Numbered from the stretch's first letter, positions 15,098-23,681 are shown. The stretch is 64,000 nucleotides of DNA from Nocardiopsis alkaliphila YIM 80379 (GCF_000341005.1 NZ_ANBD01000032.1:1-64000); one strand, 5' to 3'. A program made the numbers and translations. Notes: generated from the sequence alone by a model not told the origin.

Positions 15098-15721
15098 TTA
15101 ATCCCCGGCCTCGGCGGACCAGACCTCGGACGTGGGGACGAAGGCGTGCAGGCCCCCACCAGGTGTGATCACCGCGTCCACGGGAAGATCGTGGGGTTCG
15201 CAGGGCAGTTCCTCGACGAACTCCTCGTCGTGGACCACCGCGATCGCCGGTGTGCGCGGGCCCTTGTGGGCGAGGGCACGGTCGTAGCAGCCCGCGCCCC
15301 GGCCCATACGGGTGCCCAGATGGTCGACCGCCAGGGCGGGACAGATCATCGCGTCCACCCGGCCAGGCGCTTGGGGGCCGTGTCGGCGCCCGGTGGGCTC
15401 CAGCAGCCCGTGCCCGGCGGGAACGAGCTCGTCGGGACCATCGAAGGAGGCCCAGTCCAGGGTTCCGTCGGTGAGGAAGATCGGAAGGAGGACGTGTGTG
15501 CCACGCCTCCTCAGCGCGTGCACCAGCCCGCGTGTATCGGGTTCCCCACCGACCGAGTAGTAACAGGCCACGACGCGGCCCATGGCCGCCCAGGGCAGTT
15601 CCATGAAGGTGTCGCGAACCGACGCGCCGACCCGGTCACGTTCCTCGGCCCCTCGCTCGCCACGCGCGGTGAGCAAGTGCTCGCGCAACGCGCGCTTGTC
15701 GGCCCGGATTCGATCGCCCAT
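15098..15721 (-). CDS. 5-formyltetrahydrofolate cyclo-ligase
   Basis: 207 residues from ATG 15721. The pattern KRALREHLL (N-terminal substrate and ATP basic patch), VACYYSVGGEPDTRGL, LLPIFLTDGTLDWASF and the C-terminal ALAVDHLGTRMGRGAGCYDRAL (the ATP-binding G-R-G-x-G-x-Y-D signature) identify the enzyme that converts 5-formyl-THF to 5,10-methenyl-THF with ATP hydrolysis. It is divergent from galU, the usual arrangement in actinobacteria. The frame continues upstream to 15841 but those residues are Arg-rich and overlap the promoter. Confidence 0.93.
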   Translation of the reverse strand: MGDRIRADKRALREHLLTARGERGAEERDRVGASVRDTFMELPWAAMGRVVACYYSVGGEPDTRGLVHALRRRGTHVLLPIFLTDGTLDWASFDGPDELVPAGHGLLEPTGRRHGPQAPGRVDAMICPALAVDHLGTRMGRGAGCYDRALAHKGPRTPAIAVVHDEEFVEELPCEPHDLPVDAVITPGGGLHAFVPTSEVWSAEAGD

Positions 15722-15892
15722 GGAACCCAGTGTGACACCGTGACGACGTCGCCGGGCGGGCCACGGCTCTTTGCCCTGGGTGAACGCCGGGTGGCGTTTT
15801 CGACGCCTTGGTCCGAAAGGGCAAAGACTTCTCTTCGCCACCCTCGTCGAGGTGACACGACAACGGGCGGCTCTGCCCTAAAGTGCCTGTCC

Positions 15893-16834
15893 ATGAGCGC
15901 CGACATCGATCGAACGAACCCGCCGACCTCCGATACCGTCACCAAGGCGGTCATTCCGGTGGCGGGGCTGGGCACCCGCTTCCTACCCGCCACCAAGGCC
16001 ACCCCCAAGGAGATGCTGCCGATCGTGGACAAGCCCGCGATCCAGTACGTGGTGGAGGAGGCGGTGCAGTCGGGACTCCATGACGTCCTGATGATCACCG
16101 GACGCAACAAACGTTCGATCGAGGACCACTTCGACCGCGCCCACGAACTGGAGGAGGCGCTCGCCGCCAAGGGGGAGGAAGACCGGCTCCGCTCGGTCCG
16201 TGCGTCCAACGACCTGGCCCAGGTCCACTACGTCCGCCAAGGTGAGCCGCGCGGTCTCGGGCACGCGGTGCTGTGCGCGGAGGCGCATGTGGGGGAGAGT
16301 CCCTTCGCCGTTCTCCTCGGTGACGACCTCATCGAGTCGGCCGACCTGTTGTGCCGCATGATCGAGGTGCGACAGCGGCACGGGGGCAGTGTCGTGGCGC
16401 TGATGGAGGTGGAACCCGAACAGGTCTCCCTCTACGGCTGCGCGGCGGTGGAGCCCACCGAGGAGGAGGACGTCGTCACGGTCACCGATCTGGTGGAGAA
16501 ACCCTCGCCGGAGGAGGCCCCGAGCCGCTGGGCGATCATCGGCCGCTACGTGTGCGACCCCGCGGTCTTCCCCATCCTGCGTCACACACCGCCCGGCCGT
16601 GGCGGTGAGATCCAGCTGACGGACGCCTTGCTCGAACTCGCCCGCGCCAAGCCGGAGGAAGGCGGAGGAGTGCATGGGGTCCTGCTGCGCGGCCGCCGCT
16701 ATGACACCGGGAACAAGGCCGACTACATCCGCACCGTGGTGGACTTCGCCTTCCGTCGCCCGGAGCTGGCAGAAGAGCTCCTGCCCTGGCTCCGTGAGTT
16801 CGTCGACCGTCAGGACGCCGTCGACCACGGCTGA
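15893..16834 (+). CDS. galU: UTP-glucose-1-phosphate uridylyltransferase
   Basis: 313 residues from ATG 15893. GLGTRFLPATKATPKEML is the nucleotidyltransferase signature, followed by VDKPAIQYVVEEA, the VLLGDDLI metal site, LVEKPSP and GGEIQLTDAL of GalU. It makes UDP-glucose for cell-envelope polysaccharides and trehalose. It opens the run galU-moeA-moaC-mogA-rimJ-sepX, all on the plus strand. The much longer frame to 14999 belongs to the antisense of the cyclo-ligase gene. Confidence 0.96.
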   Translation: MSADIDRTNPPTSDTVTKAVIPVAGLGTRFLPATKATPKEMLPIVDKPAIQYVVEEAVQSGLHDVLMITGRNKRSIEDHFDRAHELEEALAAKGEEDRLRSVRASNDLAQVHYVRQGEPRGLGHAVLCAEAHVGESPFAVLLGDDLIESADLLCRMIEVRQRHGGSVVALMEVEPEQVSLYGCAAVEPTEEEDVVTVTDLVEKPSPEEAPSRWAIIGRYVCDPAVFPILRHTPPGRGGEIQLTDALLELARAKPEEGGGVHGVLLRGRRYDTGNKADYIRTVVDFAFRRPELAEELLPWLREFVDRQDAVDHG

Positions 16835-16934
16835 GCGCCCGGATGGGACGCCACGGGAGTCGGTGGACACAATGGGGTCAGGGCGACCCGCGTGACGGGA
16901 GGGCCCAGCGCGCACCACGACCCGGAAGGACCCC

Positions 16935-18164
16935 ATGAAGAGCGTCGAACAGCACGTCCTGGATCTACTGGCTCTGGTCACCGCCCCCGAAGCGACGGAG
17001 TCGGACCTGTTCCGGGCCCACGGGACGGTGCTGGCCGAGTCGGTGGTCTCCGAAGTGTCCCTGCCGGGCTTCGACAACTCTTCGATGGACGGATACGCCG
17101 TTCACGCCGCGGATCTGGCCTCGGCCTCACCCACCACACCGGTCCGACTCCCCGTGGTGGCCGACATCCCCGCGGGGGACCCCACACCGAACGCGATCCG
17201 GCCGGGTCAGTGCGCTCGCATCATGACCGGGGCGCCCATGCCCATGGGCGCCGACGCGGTGGTCCCGGTCGAGTGGACCGACGGCGGGAACGTCGAGGTC
17301 CGCATCGAAGCTCCCGCCACCCCTGGGGGATTCGTACGCCGCCGAGGTGAGGACGTCGAGGAGGGGGCGACGGTGCTGCGCGCCGGAAGCCTCATCGACG
17401 CGGGCGCGATGGGGGTGTTGGCGGCGGTGGGTCGTCGGACCGTCCCGGTTCGACCACGTCCCAGGGTGGTGGTGCTCTCCACCGGTGAGGAGTTGGTCGA
17501 ACCCGGACGGGCCCTCGGACCGGGGCAGATCTACGAGTCGAACAGTTACATGATCGCGGCCGCGGCGAAGGAGGTCGGCTGCGAGGTGCACCGACACGGG
17601 TTCGTCGGTGACGATCCCGCCGGGGTTCGGGAGGCCCTGGAGGGCCTTTTGCTCCGCGCCGACGTCGTGGTCACCACCGGTGGTGTCAGCATGGGCGCCT
17701 ATGACGTGGTCAAGGAGGTGCTCAGCGAGCAGGGCACCGTGGAGTTCACGTCGGTGGCCATGCAGCCCGGAAAGCCACAGGGATTCGGCACGATCGGTCC
17801 CGACCGGACCCCCATCCTCACCCTTCCCGGCAACCCGGTGAGCGCCTTCGTTTCCTTCCAGCTGTTCGTGCGGCCGGTACTGCTGCGGTTGCGCGGACTC
17901 GCCCCCTCCCCCCTACCGAGCGTGCGTGCCCGCCTGTCCGCCGCCGTCACCTCGCCGAAGGGACGCCGGTCCTACCTGCGTGCCGTGGTGGAGTCCGCGG
18001 GCCCCGGCGAGGAGGTGGAGCACACGGTGGCGCCGGCGGTTCGCCAGGGATCGCATCAATTGTCCGCGCTGGCGGACGCCAACGGTCTTCTGGTCGTTCC
18101 GGAGCAGCTGACGGAATTGCCGGTCGGTGCGGTCGCCGAGGTGCTGCTTCTGCCCGGTGGCTGA
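16935..18164 (+). CDS. moeA: Molybdopterin molybdenumtransferase MoeA
   Basis: 409 residues. LPGFDNSSMDGYAV near residue 45 and RIMTGAPMPMGADAVVPVE mark domains I-II; VVVLSTGEELVEPG, TTGGVSMGAYD and LPGNPVSAFVSFQLFVRP are the molybdopterin-binding core (domain III); the C-terminal domain IV follows. It inserts molybdate into adenylated molybdopterin. Actinobacteria often call the copy beside galU glp. Starts 100 bases after galU. Confidence 0.95.
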   Translation: MKSVEQHVLDLLALVTAPEATESDLFRAHGTVLAESVVSEVSLPGFDNSSMDGYAVHAADLASASPTTPVRLPVVADIPAGDPTPNAIRPGQCARIMTGAPMPMGADAVVPVEWTDGGNVEVRIEAPATPGGFVRRRGEDVEEGATVLRAGSLIDAGAMGVLAAVGRRTVPVRPRPRVVVLSTGEELVEPGRALGPGQIYESNSYMIAAAAKEVGCEVHRHGFVGDDPAGVREALEGLLLRADVVVTTGGVSMGAYDVVKEVLSEQGTVEFTSVAMQPGKPQGFGTIGPDRTPILTLPGNPVSAFVSFQLFVRPVLLRLRGLAPSPLPSVRARLSAAVTSPKGRRSYLRAVVESAGPGEEVEHTVAPAVRQGSHQLSALADANGLLVVPEQLTELPVGAVAEVLLLPGG

Positions 18165-18286
18165 ACGGCACCACTGGGCCATCGTCACCCCACAGGAGTA
18201 CGGTCGTCCGTGGGCGTGCCACCGCACGCCCCCGCGGCCGGCCATCCGAGTGGGCCGTGTGGATCGCACGCGAGGACGATCGGGTG

Positions 18287-18796
18287 ATGCCGATGACCGA
18301 CACCCCACGGCCGGAGGCGCATCCCTCCGGTCTGACCCACCTCGACGAGTCCGGTGCCGCGCGCATGGTCGACGTCTCCCGTAAGGACGTCAGTACCCGT
18401 AGCGCCACCGCCACTGGTCGGGTGCTGCTCAACACCACGACCGTCGCGGCCCTGCGCGATGGAAAGGTGCCCAAGGGCGACGCCCTCGCGGTCGCCCGTA
18501 TCGCGGGAATCCAGGGGGCCAAACGCACCCCGGACCTGGTCCCCCTGTGCCACCCGATCGCCGTACACGGGGTCGACGTGGACCTGACGGTCGTGGACGG
18601 CGGGGTGGACATCAGCGCCACGGTGCGCACCGCCGATCGCACGGGCGTCGAGATGGAGGCGCTCACCTGTGTCATGACCGCGGCGCTCGGACTGGTCGAC
18701 ATGGTCAAGGCGATCGATCCGGAGGCCGAGGTCACCGGGGTGCGGGTCGAGGAGAAGATCGGTGGCAAGAAGGGCCATTGGAGGCGTGGTGACTGA
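18287..18796 (+). CDS. moaC: Cyclic pyranopterin monophosphate synthase MoaC
   Basis: 169 residues. MVDVSRKDVSTRSATATG, the KGDALAVARIAGIQGAK segment, LVPLCHPIAV and GVEMEALTCVMTAALGLVDMVK are the MoaC signature, including the catalytic Lys and His/Asp residues. It completes the first step of molybdenum cofactor synthesis after MoaA, which is not encoded here. Start ATG 18287 follows GAGGA; ATG 18293 is equally possible. The stop overlaps mogA by eight bases. Confidence 0.95.
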   Translation: MPMTDTPRPEAHPSGLTHLDESGAARMVDVSRKDVSTRSATATGRVLLNTTTVAALRDGKVPKGDALAVARIAGIQGAKRTPDLVPLCHPIAVHGVDVDLTVVDGGVDISATVRTADRTGVEMEALTCVMTAALGLVDMVKAIDPEAEVTGVRVEEKIGGKKGHWRRGD

Positions 18797-19316
18797 GGCG
18801 GGGCACCGGTCCGGCCGGACGCGTCGGGTCGCGGTGGTCACCGCTTCGAATCGGGCGGCGGCCGGGGTCTACTCGGATCGTTCCGGGACGGTCATCGTGG
18901 AACGCCTACGGGAATCGGGCTACGCCGTGGTGGGGCCCTGGGTGGTGCCGGATGGTCCACCGGTCACCGAGGCGTTGCTGCGCGCGCTGCGGGAAAGGGT
19001 GGACGCGGTGCTCACCACGGGGGGGACCGGGCTCACCCCGCAGGACCACACTCCCGAGGCGACCCGCCCCCTGTTGAGTTTCGAGATCCCCGGGATCGCC
19101 GAGGCGCTGCGTGCGGCCGGGCGGGAGAAAGGTGTGCCCACCGCGATCCTCTCTCGCGGTCTGGCGGGTGTGGTGGAGCGTGAGGGGCACCGCATGCTCG
19201 TGGTCAACCTTCCCGGATCCCGAGGCGGTGTGCGTGACGGGATGGACGTGCTGGCACCGGTTCTGGAGCACGCCATCGACCAGATCCATGGTGGAGACCA
19301 CCCACGTTCCGAATGA
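18789..19316 (+). CDS. mogA: Molybdopterin adenylyltransferase MogA/MoaB
   Basis: 175 residues from GTG 18789, with GGAGG four bases upstream, overlapping the end of moaC. VAVVTASNRAAAGVYSDRSG, DAVLTTGGTGLTPQDHTPEAT and LVVNLPGSRGGVRDGMDVL are the MogA/MoaB fold signature that adenylates molybdopterin for MoeA. Coupled to moaC, so the three cofactor enzymes are probably made together. Confidence 0.93.
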   Translation: MTEAGHRSGRTRRVAVVTASNRAAAGVYSDRSGTVIVERLRESGYAVVGPWVVPDGPPVTEALLRALRERVDAVLTTGGTGLTPQDHTPEATRPLLSFEIPGIAEALRAAGREKGVPTAILSRGLAGVVEREGHRMLVVNLPGSRGGVRDGMDVLAPVLEHAIDQIHGGDHPRSE

Positions 19317-19567
19317 GACCGGTTAATGACCGTAATCACATCTCGGGCATTCCGGGGCGAGAGAATTCCTTGACCCGAGCCCGGTTTTCGGTGCTGGAGT
19401 GAATGGAGTTTGGAATCGACCGTTTCTCGAGCATTGAAGGTGGCGCCCGTCACCCCACGCCTTTGGGGTGGAATACTGGAGGACGTCACCGACAGCGGGC
19501 GCCGGAGCGCTCCAAGAGCCGGTGTCGTATCCGCGCCGGGCGGTGCAGAGGGCCTCGGAGGGACGAC

Positions 19568-20287
19568 GTGAATCGCAGACGAAGGTGGCCGGTCACCCTG
19601 AAAGAGGGGCCGATCGGGCTCCGTCCCCTGCGACTGCGCGACGCACCACTGCTGCGCGAGACCCGTGCTCGTAACGCGGAGTGGCTACGCCCGTGGGAAC
19701 CCAGCTATCCGGAGATGCCACTGCGCACGACGGGTCTGGCCTCCTATGTCGCGATGGTCCAGGCGATCCGTGCCGAGGCCCGGCGAGGGTTGTCCATGCC
19801 TTGGGCCATCACCTACCAGGAACACTTCGTCGGGCAGCTCACGGTCGGTGCCATCACTTGGGGTTCCGCCAGGTCTGCGCAGGTGGGCTACTGGATCGAC
19901 AGTGCCTACGCCGGTCGCGGTATCGCCCCGACCGCGGTCGCGTTGGCCGTCGACCACTCCTTCTTCCGTGTCGGGCTCCACCGAATCGAGGCCAGCATTC
20001 GTCCCGAGAACCGTGCCAGCAGACGCGTGGTCACCAAGCTGGGCTTTCGGGACGAGGGTGTTCATCGCAGACAGTTGCACATCGATGGGGCCTGGCGGGA
20101 CCACATCTGCTATGCGCTCACAGCGGAAGAGGTCCCTCAGGGGGTGCTCCGCCGATGGTGTGACGAGGGCTCTTCCGGTCCGACCATGGAGGGTGGTTCC
20201 GGTCCTGGTTCCGCTTTGGGGACACAGGGCCCGAACGGCGGCGAGGGACCACATGATCCGGCGCGTCCGCACCCGGGGACGAACTGA
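19568..20287 (+). CDS. rimJ: RimJ/RimL-family GNAT N-acetyltransferase
   Basis: 239 residues from GTG 19568, supported by GGAGGG five bases upstream. The GNAT fold is clear: IGLRPLRLRDAPLLRE, then VGYWIDSAYAGRGIAPTAVA (acetyl-CoA loop R-G-x-A/G) and HRIEASIRPENRASRRV, LGFRDEGVHRRQL. RimJ acetylates the N-terminus of ribosomal protein S5 in E. coli; target here is inferred from similarity only. A Gly-rich tail of ~40 residues is an addition. The order galU-moeA-rimJ-sepX is that of the mycobacterial Rv0993-Rv0996 region. Confidence 0.87.
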   Translation: MNRRRRWPVTLKEGPIGLRPLRLRDAPLLRETRARNAEWLRPWEPSYPEMPLRTTGLASYVAMVQAIRAEARRGLSMPWAITYQEHFVGQLTVGAITWGSARSAQVGYWIDSAYAGRGIAPTAVALAVDHSFFRVGLHRIEASIRPENRASRRVVTKLGFRDEGVHRRQLHIDGAWRDHICYALTAEEVPQGVLRRWCDEGSSGPTMEGGSGPGSALGTQGPNGGEGPHDPARPHPGTN

Positions 20288-20691
20288 ACATGACAGCATC
20301 ACGGATGCGGGCCGAGCCTAAACCCCTCTTTAAGCACAATGATTCATTACTTTGTGTTGAATTGTAACTCCGCTCCGCAGTTGCCTTCTGAGCTGGGCTT
20401 TCTCTGAAGGGGGTGGAGCGACCGAAACCAAGAGTCCGCAATCTTGCGACACTCCGGCCGGAATGTGGCGCATTTATGGACACGGGGTCGTACCGTGCGG
20501 AACATAGACGCATTGACGATGCGGGCAACGCGTGGATATGGCGTACGGGAATCGCTTCCGACCCGAGCGGGGAGAGGAACGATGCTCGGCCAGGAGACGT
20601 CTCTACTCCTGGAGGTACGGCCGGCCACACGCGGCGCGGTGTCGACGAAGTGTCGATCAACGTTCAGTGGCCGTCATCGTGAGGAGGGGTG
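20288..20691 (+). promoter_or_regulatory. AT-richer 404-base spacer with putative sepX promoter
   Basis: No gene is seen. TTGACG (20513-20518) is followed after 18 bases by TATGGC (20537-20542), a plausible housekeeping promoter for sepX. The left part (20310-20400) is unusually A/T-rich for this genome. GAGGAGG at 20681-20687 is the sepX ribosome binding site. Confidence 0.4.
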
Positions 20692-21336
20692 ATGAGCAGC
20701 TCTCCTCTGTATTTGGCCATCGTGGTGGTGTGGCTCATCGTCCTGGTTCCGATGCTGCTGCGCAAGGACGCCGTCGATCCGATCCACGAGGACGGGCGGC
20801 GTGAGGAGGAACCCGAGGCCACGGAAGCGCCTGAGGAGGGCGAGGAGGATCCCGACCACACCGAGACCCAGGTCCTCACCCGTTCGGGCGGCCTCGCGGG
20901 CGTCACGGCCGAGGAGGAGGCTCTCGACGCGAGAGGGCCGCGCCCCGAACGGCGTGCGGGCCCCGCGCGTGAACCGCGTGCCCGGATCATCGCCCGTCGG
21001 CGGCGGCGTACCAGTGTGCTCACCTTGGTCAACGTCGCCACCATCGTGGCCGTGGCCTTCGGCCTCGGGCCTTGGTGGGTGATCGCCCCACCGGTCCTGT
21101 TGCTCGGTGGACACCTCGTTCTGCTCCGTGAGGCGGCCAAGGCCGACGCCGAACGTCGTCGCGCCCGGCACAGGGCTCGCCGGCAGGACCTCCTGCGCGC
21201 TCGTCGGGCCCGTGAGATCGAACGTGAAGCCGAACGCGAGGCCGAGCGTGAGGCCGAGGTGATCGCCCTCAAGGAACGCCGCAGTCAGGTCTACGACCAA
21301 TACGCGGACGCCCGTCTACGGGCCGCCGGAGACTGA
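20692..21336 (+). CDS. sepX: Septal membrane protein SepX/GlpR family
   Basis: 214 residues; ATG 20692 with GAGGAGG close upstream (GTG 20689 is also possible). One membrane helix at the extreme N-terminus (SSPLYLAIVVVWLIVLVPML), an acidic disordered linker (~30-90), two more helices (about 103-145) and a long basic/acidic helix with repeated AEREAEREAE. This layout and the position after moeA-rimJ match SepX of Streptomyces and GlpR (Rv0996) of mycobacteria, membrane proteins at the division septum that act with FtsZ. Assignment is from architecture and synteny. Confidence 0.75.
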   Translation: MSSSPLYLAIVVVWLIVLVPMLLRKDAVDPIHEDGRREEEPEATEAPEEGEEDPDHTETQVLTRSGGLAGVTAEEEALDARGPRPERRAGPAREPRARIIARRRRRTSVLTLVNVATIVAVAFGLGPWWVIAPPVLLLGGHLVLLREAAKADAERRRARHRARRQDLLRARRAREIEREAEREAEREAEVIALKERRSQVYDQYADARLRAAGD

Positions 21337-21406
21337 CCTCACTCCGGGCCCGGGGTGGACCCGTTCGGAGCACGGGAACTTTCCTGATAATGTTGTGCAC
21401 GTCTTC

Positions 21407-21480
21407 GGGGCTGTGGCGCAGACCGGTAGCGCACCTCGTTCGCATCGAGGGGGTCAGGGGTTCAAATCCCCTCAGCTCCA
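21407..21480 (+). tRNA. tRNA-Ala (anticodon CGC)
   Basis: A 74-base cloverleaf. Acceptor GGGGCTG pairs with CAGCTCC (one G-U), anticodon stem CCTCG/CGAGG with loop TTCGCAT gives CGC, and T arm AGGGGTTCAAATCCCCT. Discriminator A. It reads GCG codons. Confidence 0.97.
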
Positions 21481-21490
21481 CCGAAGGTCG

Positions 21491-21532
21491 AAGGCCTTGT
21501 TCCACCCCTGGAACAGGGCCTTTCGGCATTTT
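21491..21532 (+). terminator. Terminator of tRNA-Ala
   Basis: AAGGCCTTGTTCC (21491-21503) pairs with GGAACAGGGCCTT (21510-21522) with one wobble, followed by TCGGCATTTT. It begins 11 bases after the tRNA. Confidence 0.85.
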
Positions 21533-22392
21533 GTGAACCTCGACCGCCACGGCGCCGACTCGGAAACGAGGGAAGGGGCCCGACTCCAAGGGGATCGGGC
21601 ACCTTCCCGTGTGCGGGGTCGCATGGTGGTCGGTCCGACTCTGCTGTGATTCCCTGTCGCGGGCGGCCGTCCGGACCGGAGCCCCGAGTATCACCGGCGA
21701 AGCGTCCATCCCCTTCAGCGGGGCAGCCGATGTGGATCCAGCCTACCCGGAAGTTCGATGGGGCGAGGGTTCGTGACCCCCTTGGTGAGACGGCTCCGGT
21801 CACCGCCCCTCGACGCTTTGCGGGGGCCATCGTGCGTATCGGAAAAGGCTGAGGGAGTTAACCCCTTTCCGGTGTGTCCGAAACAGGGTTCTCTGAGGCG
21901 CCGGAGACGGTCGCTCGAGGGAAGACAACTTTCCTCATGATCGCCCAGAGTGACGAAAGACTTCGGGTGATCTGTCGTGGAAATGGTGCTATGTCTAGTT
22001 TTCTCCACACTTGAGAAGATGGTATCGCTCCACGTGAGCGCCAGAGTACGCCTCGGTTCCCGATGGAATCGGGTGCCGGAGGTGGAACGCCGGAGCCGCG
22101 CCGGCAATAGTGGGATGGTTGCTCTCTGTTATGTAGAGCTCTTCTGGTTTTGTCCACCAAGGTCGTTGTCTTTGCAGGTCATGGGGAGGGCGTCCTGTGG
22201 GTATGGTCAATGGGGACTTGTCTGAACTGCGAGAACATGGCTTTCTGTGGTTATTCGGGCTTCGGGTCGGCAACCTTTGGCCGTGCGCCGGTCATGGAAT
22301 GATGAATGTTCGGCTTCGGGCCTTGTGGAGTGCTCCGAGATAGGACATCTTGGTTCCGGGATGGGCTGGAAACGCTAAGAAAGGTAGATGCC
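21533..22392. other. 860-base gene-poor stretch upstream of the Trp leader
   Basis: Neither strand shows a frame with coding character; the open frames are Arg/Pro-rich or interrupted. From about 21950 to 22330 the DNA is clearly lower in GC than its surroundings (runs such as TTTTCTCCACACTTGAG, TTCTGGTTTTGTCC). It may hold a long leader, an unrecognised small RNA, or the decayed remains of a gene. Confidence 0.4.
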
Positions 22393-22446
22393 ATGACCGT
22401 GTACGCGCAGAGCACCCGTAAGAACAACGGCTGGACCTGGTGGTAA
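22393..22446 (+). CDS. trpL: Trp-rich leader peptide (trpL-like)
   Basis: A 17-codon open frame encoding MTVYAQSTRKNNGWTWW, with three Trp codons among the last four, ending in TAA at 22444. AAAGGTAG lies a suitable distance upstream. The AQSTR...WW pattern is like the Streptomyces trp leader peptide (MFAHSTRNWWW...). It is followed at once by competing hairpins and a terminator (next entry), the arrangement of ribosome-mediated attenuation. It is too short for ordinary gene callers. The first gene downstream is not a Trp biosynthesis gene but an unknown membrane protein. Confidence 0.85.
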   Translation: MTVYAQSTRKNNGWTWW

Positions 22447-22453
22447 CCGGACC

Positions 22454-22528
22454 GGCCCGATGACTCTCGAGCGGAGTCGTCGCTGAGTAGGGGCCCATCG
22501 ATCCCGAGCCGGATCGGTGGGCCCCTTT
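22454..22528 (+). promoter_or_regulatory. Trp attenuator: antiterminator and terminator hairpins
   Basis: The terminator is a 15-bp stem, GGGGCCCATCGATCC (22490-22504) with GGATCGGTGGGCCCC (22511-22525), one T-G wobble, followed by TTTCCC. Upstream, CGATGACTC (22458-22466) can pair with GAGTCGTCG (22474-22482), or GGCCC (22454-22458) plus ACTC (22463-22466) can instead pair with GAGT (22485-22488) plus GGGGCC (22490-22495), which would break the terminator. A ribosome stalled at the Trp codons would decide between them. Pairings were read by eye; energies not computed. Confidence 0.78.
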
Positions 22529-22670
22529 CCCATGGATGGAATGGTCTCCTTCCCCCGCGAACGTGGGTACACGAGGATTCGACCCATCACTCCTCCGGGT
22601 AGGAGCCCCTTGCGCCTTCCGGGCCAGTCGGTGTCCGGACCGAGTCGATCGTGAAGGGCGAATCACAGCG

Positions 22671-23213
22671 GTGTCCGACTCCCCCCAGCAGCCAGGTGGT
22701 TATCAGTCTCCGGAAGAACCGGGATCGGCGGGCGGCTATGCGCGCCCACCGGACCGGGGAGACGGGCCGGGGCGTCCGATTCCCGAGAGTCGGGTGGAAC
22801 CGGTGCCGGACGAGGATCCCACCGCGATCGTGGGGGAGAACTTTCGACGCACCACCAGAGCGCGCAACAAGGTCATGCGGGCCGAACGCGGGCGAGGGTT
22901 CTGGCGTCTGGGCGTTTCGACCATCTTCTACGTCATGGTGGTCGGAGGGATGGCCGACTACGTCGAATCGCAGGCGCGGATCGGCGCGCACCTGTTGTTC
23001 TGGCTGTTCATCGCGTTCGGCCTGGGGATGACGGTGGCACGTGAACGTCGCCACGACTGGGCGCCCAGACCACGCTGGCCGTGGCTGTCGGCGGCTTTGG
23101 GCGGCGCGGTGATCGTCGAGCTACTGATCCTGGCGGTGGGGTCGCCGGCGATCATCGTGGGATCGATCATCTTGCTGGGGTTGGGGGCGTTCTTCCTCGT
23201 CCTGGTGGGATGA
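22671..23213 (+). CDS. Four-helix membrane protein under Trp attenuation, function unknown
   Basis: 180 residues from GTG 22671 (VSDSPQQPGGYQSPEEPG); GAAGGG lies 12 bases upstream, so the start is tentative. The first ~60 residues are Pro/Gly/Glu-rich and disordered. Four hydrophobic helices follow (approximately 87-106, 111-128, 140-158, 161-179), with a basic segment RRTTRARNKVMRAERGRGFWR before the first, here broken as RRTTRARNKVMRAE then RGRGFWR, fixing the N-terminus inside. It is the only plus-strand gene after the Trp leader and attenuator, so its expression is probably raised when charged tRNA-Trp is scarce. A role in tryptophan or indole uptake, or as a partner of a transporter, is inference. 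Confidence 0.7.
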   Translation: MSDSPQQPGGYQSPEEPGSAGGYARPPDRGDGPGRPIPESRVEPVPDEDPTAIVGENFRRTTRARNKVMRAERGRGFWRLGVSTIFYVMVVGGMADYVESQARIGAHLLFWLFIAFGLGMTVARERRHDWAPRPRWPWLSAALGGAVIVELLILAVGSPAIIVGSIILLGLGAFFLVLVG

Positions 23214-23229
23214 ACCGAGGACACAAGGA

Positions 23230-23541
23230 TCAGGTGGCCTCGTCGTCGAAGGGCGGACGTTTGCCGTTCAGGCGGGAGGCGGGCTTCTTCTCGGCCTCCT
23301 CCTCTTCCTCCCAGAAGTGCTTCTGGATGAAGCGTTTGGGGTGGAGGTCCTGAACGTCGAAGTCCTTGTACTCCGGGCCGAGCCCTTCCTTGATGTCCTT
23401 GGACGCGGAGTTGGCCATCGTGCGGAGTTGCCGCAGGACGCGGCCGACCTGCTGCGCCGCCTTGGGTAGCTGATCCGGACCGAAGACCAGCAACGCGAGA
23501 AGCAGGAGGAGGACGAACTCTCCTCCACTGATGCCGAACAT
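23230..23541 (-). CDS. tatB: Sec-independent protein translocase TatB
   Basis: 103 residues from ATG 23541. A short N-terminus (MFGISGGE), one membrane helix (FVLLLLLALLVFGPDQLP, with the conserved FGP-x-x-LP hinge), an amphipathic helix and the actinobacterial TatB tail pattern LGPEYKDFDVQDLHPKRFI. TatB forms the signal-peptide receptor with TatC. The frame upstream to 23577 is not needed. It converges on the four-helix membrane protein gene. Confidence 0.92.
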   Translation of the reverse strand: MFGISGGEFVLLLLLALLVFGPDQLPKAAQQVGRVLRQLRTMANSASKDIKEGLGPEYKDFDVQDLHPKRFIQKHFWEEEEEAEKKPASRLNGKRPPFDDEAT

Positions 23542-23649
23542 GTGCCGTCCTCGCCTTCGGATGATGACCAGCTTCAAGCAGGTTAACCGTTATCGCCATG
23601 CTTGGGTAACCGTGTCCCCATCAGATGTGCGACCCCCGGGAACGCGAAC

Positions 23650-23681
23650 CAGCCCTCCACCCGGCACCGGGCGGAGGGCTG
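23650..23681 (-). terminator. Terminator of the cold-shock gene
   Basis: CAGCCCTCC (23650-23658) pairs with GGAGGGCTG (23673-23681), extended inside by CCCGG/CCGGG. It begins 20 bases beyond the cspA stop on the minus strand. Confidence 0.7.

Noticed and set aside
20413-20682. Open frames in the sepX promoter region
   Set aside because: Several overlapping frames of similar length, none with a Shine-Dalgarno or coherent composition; promoter-like boxes fit better.
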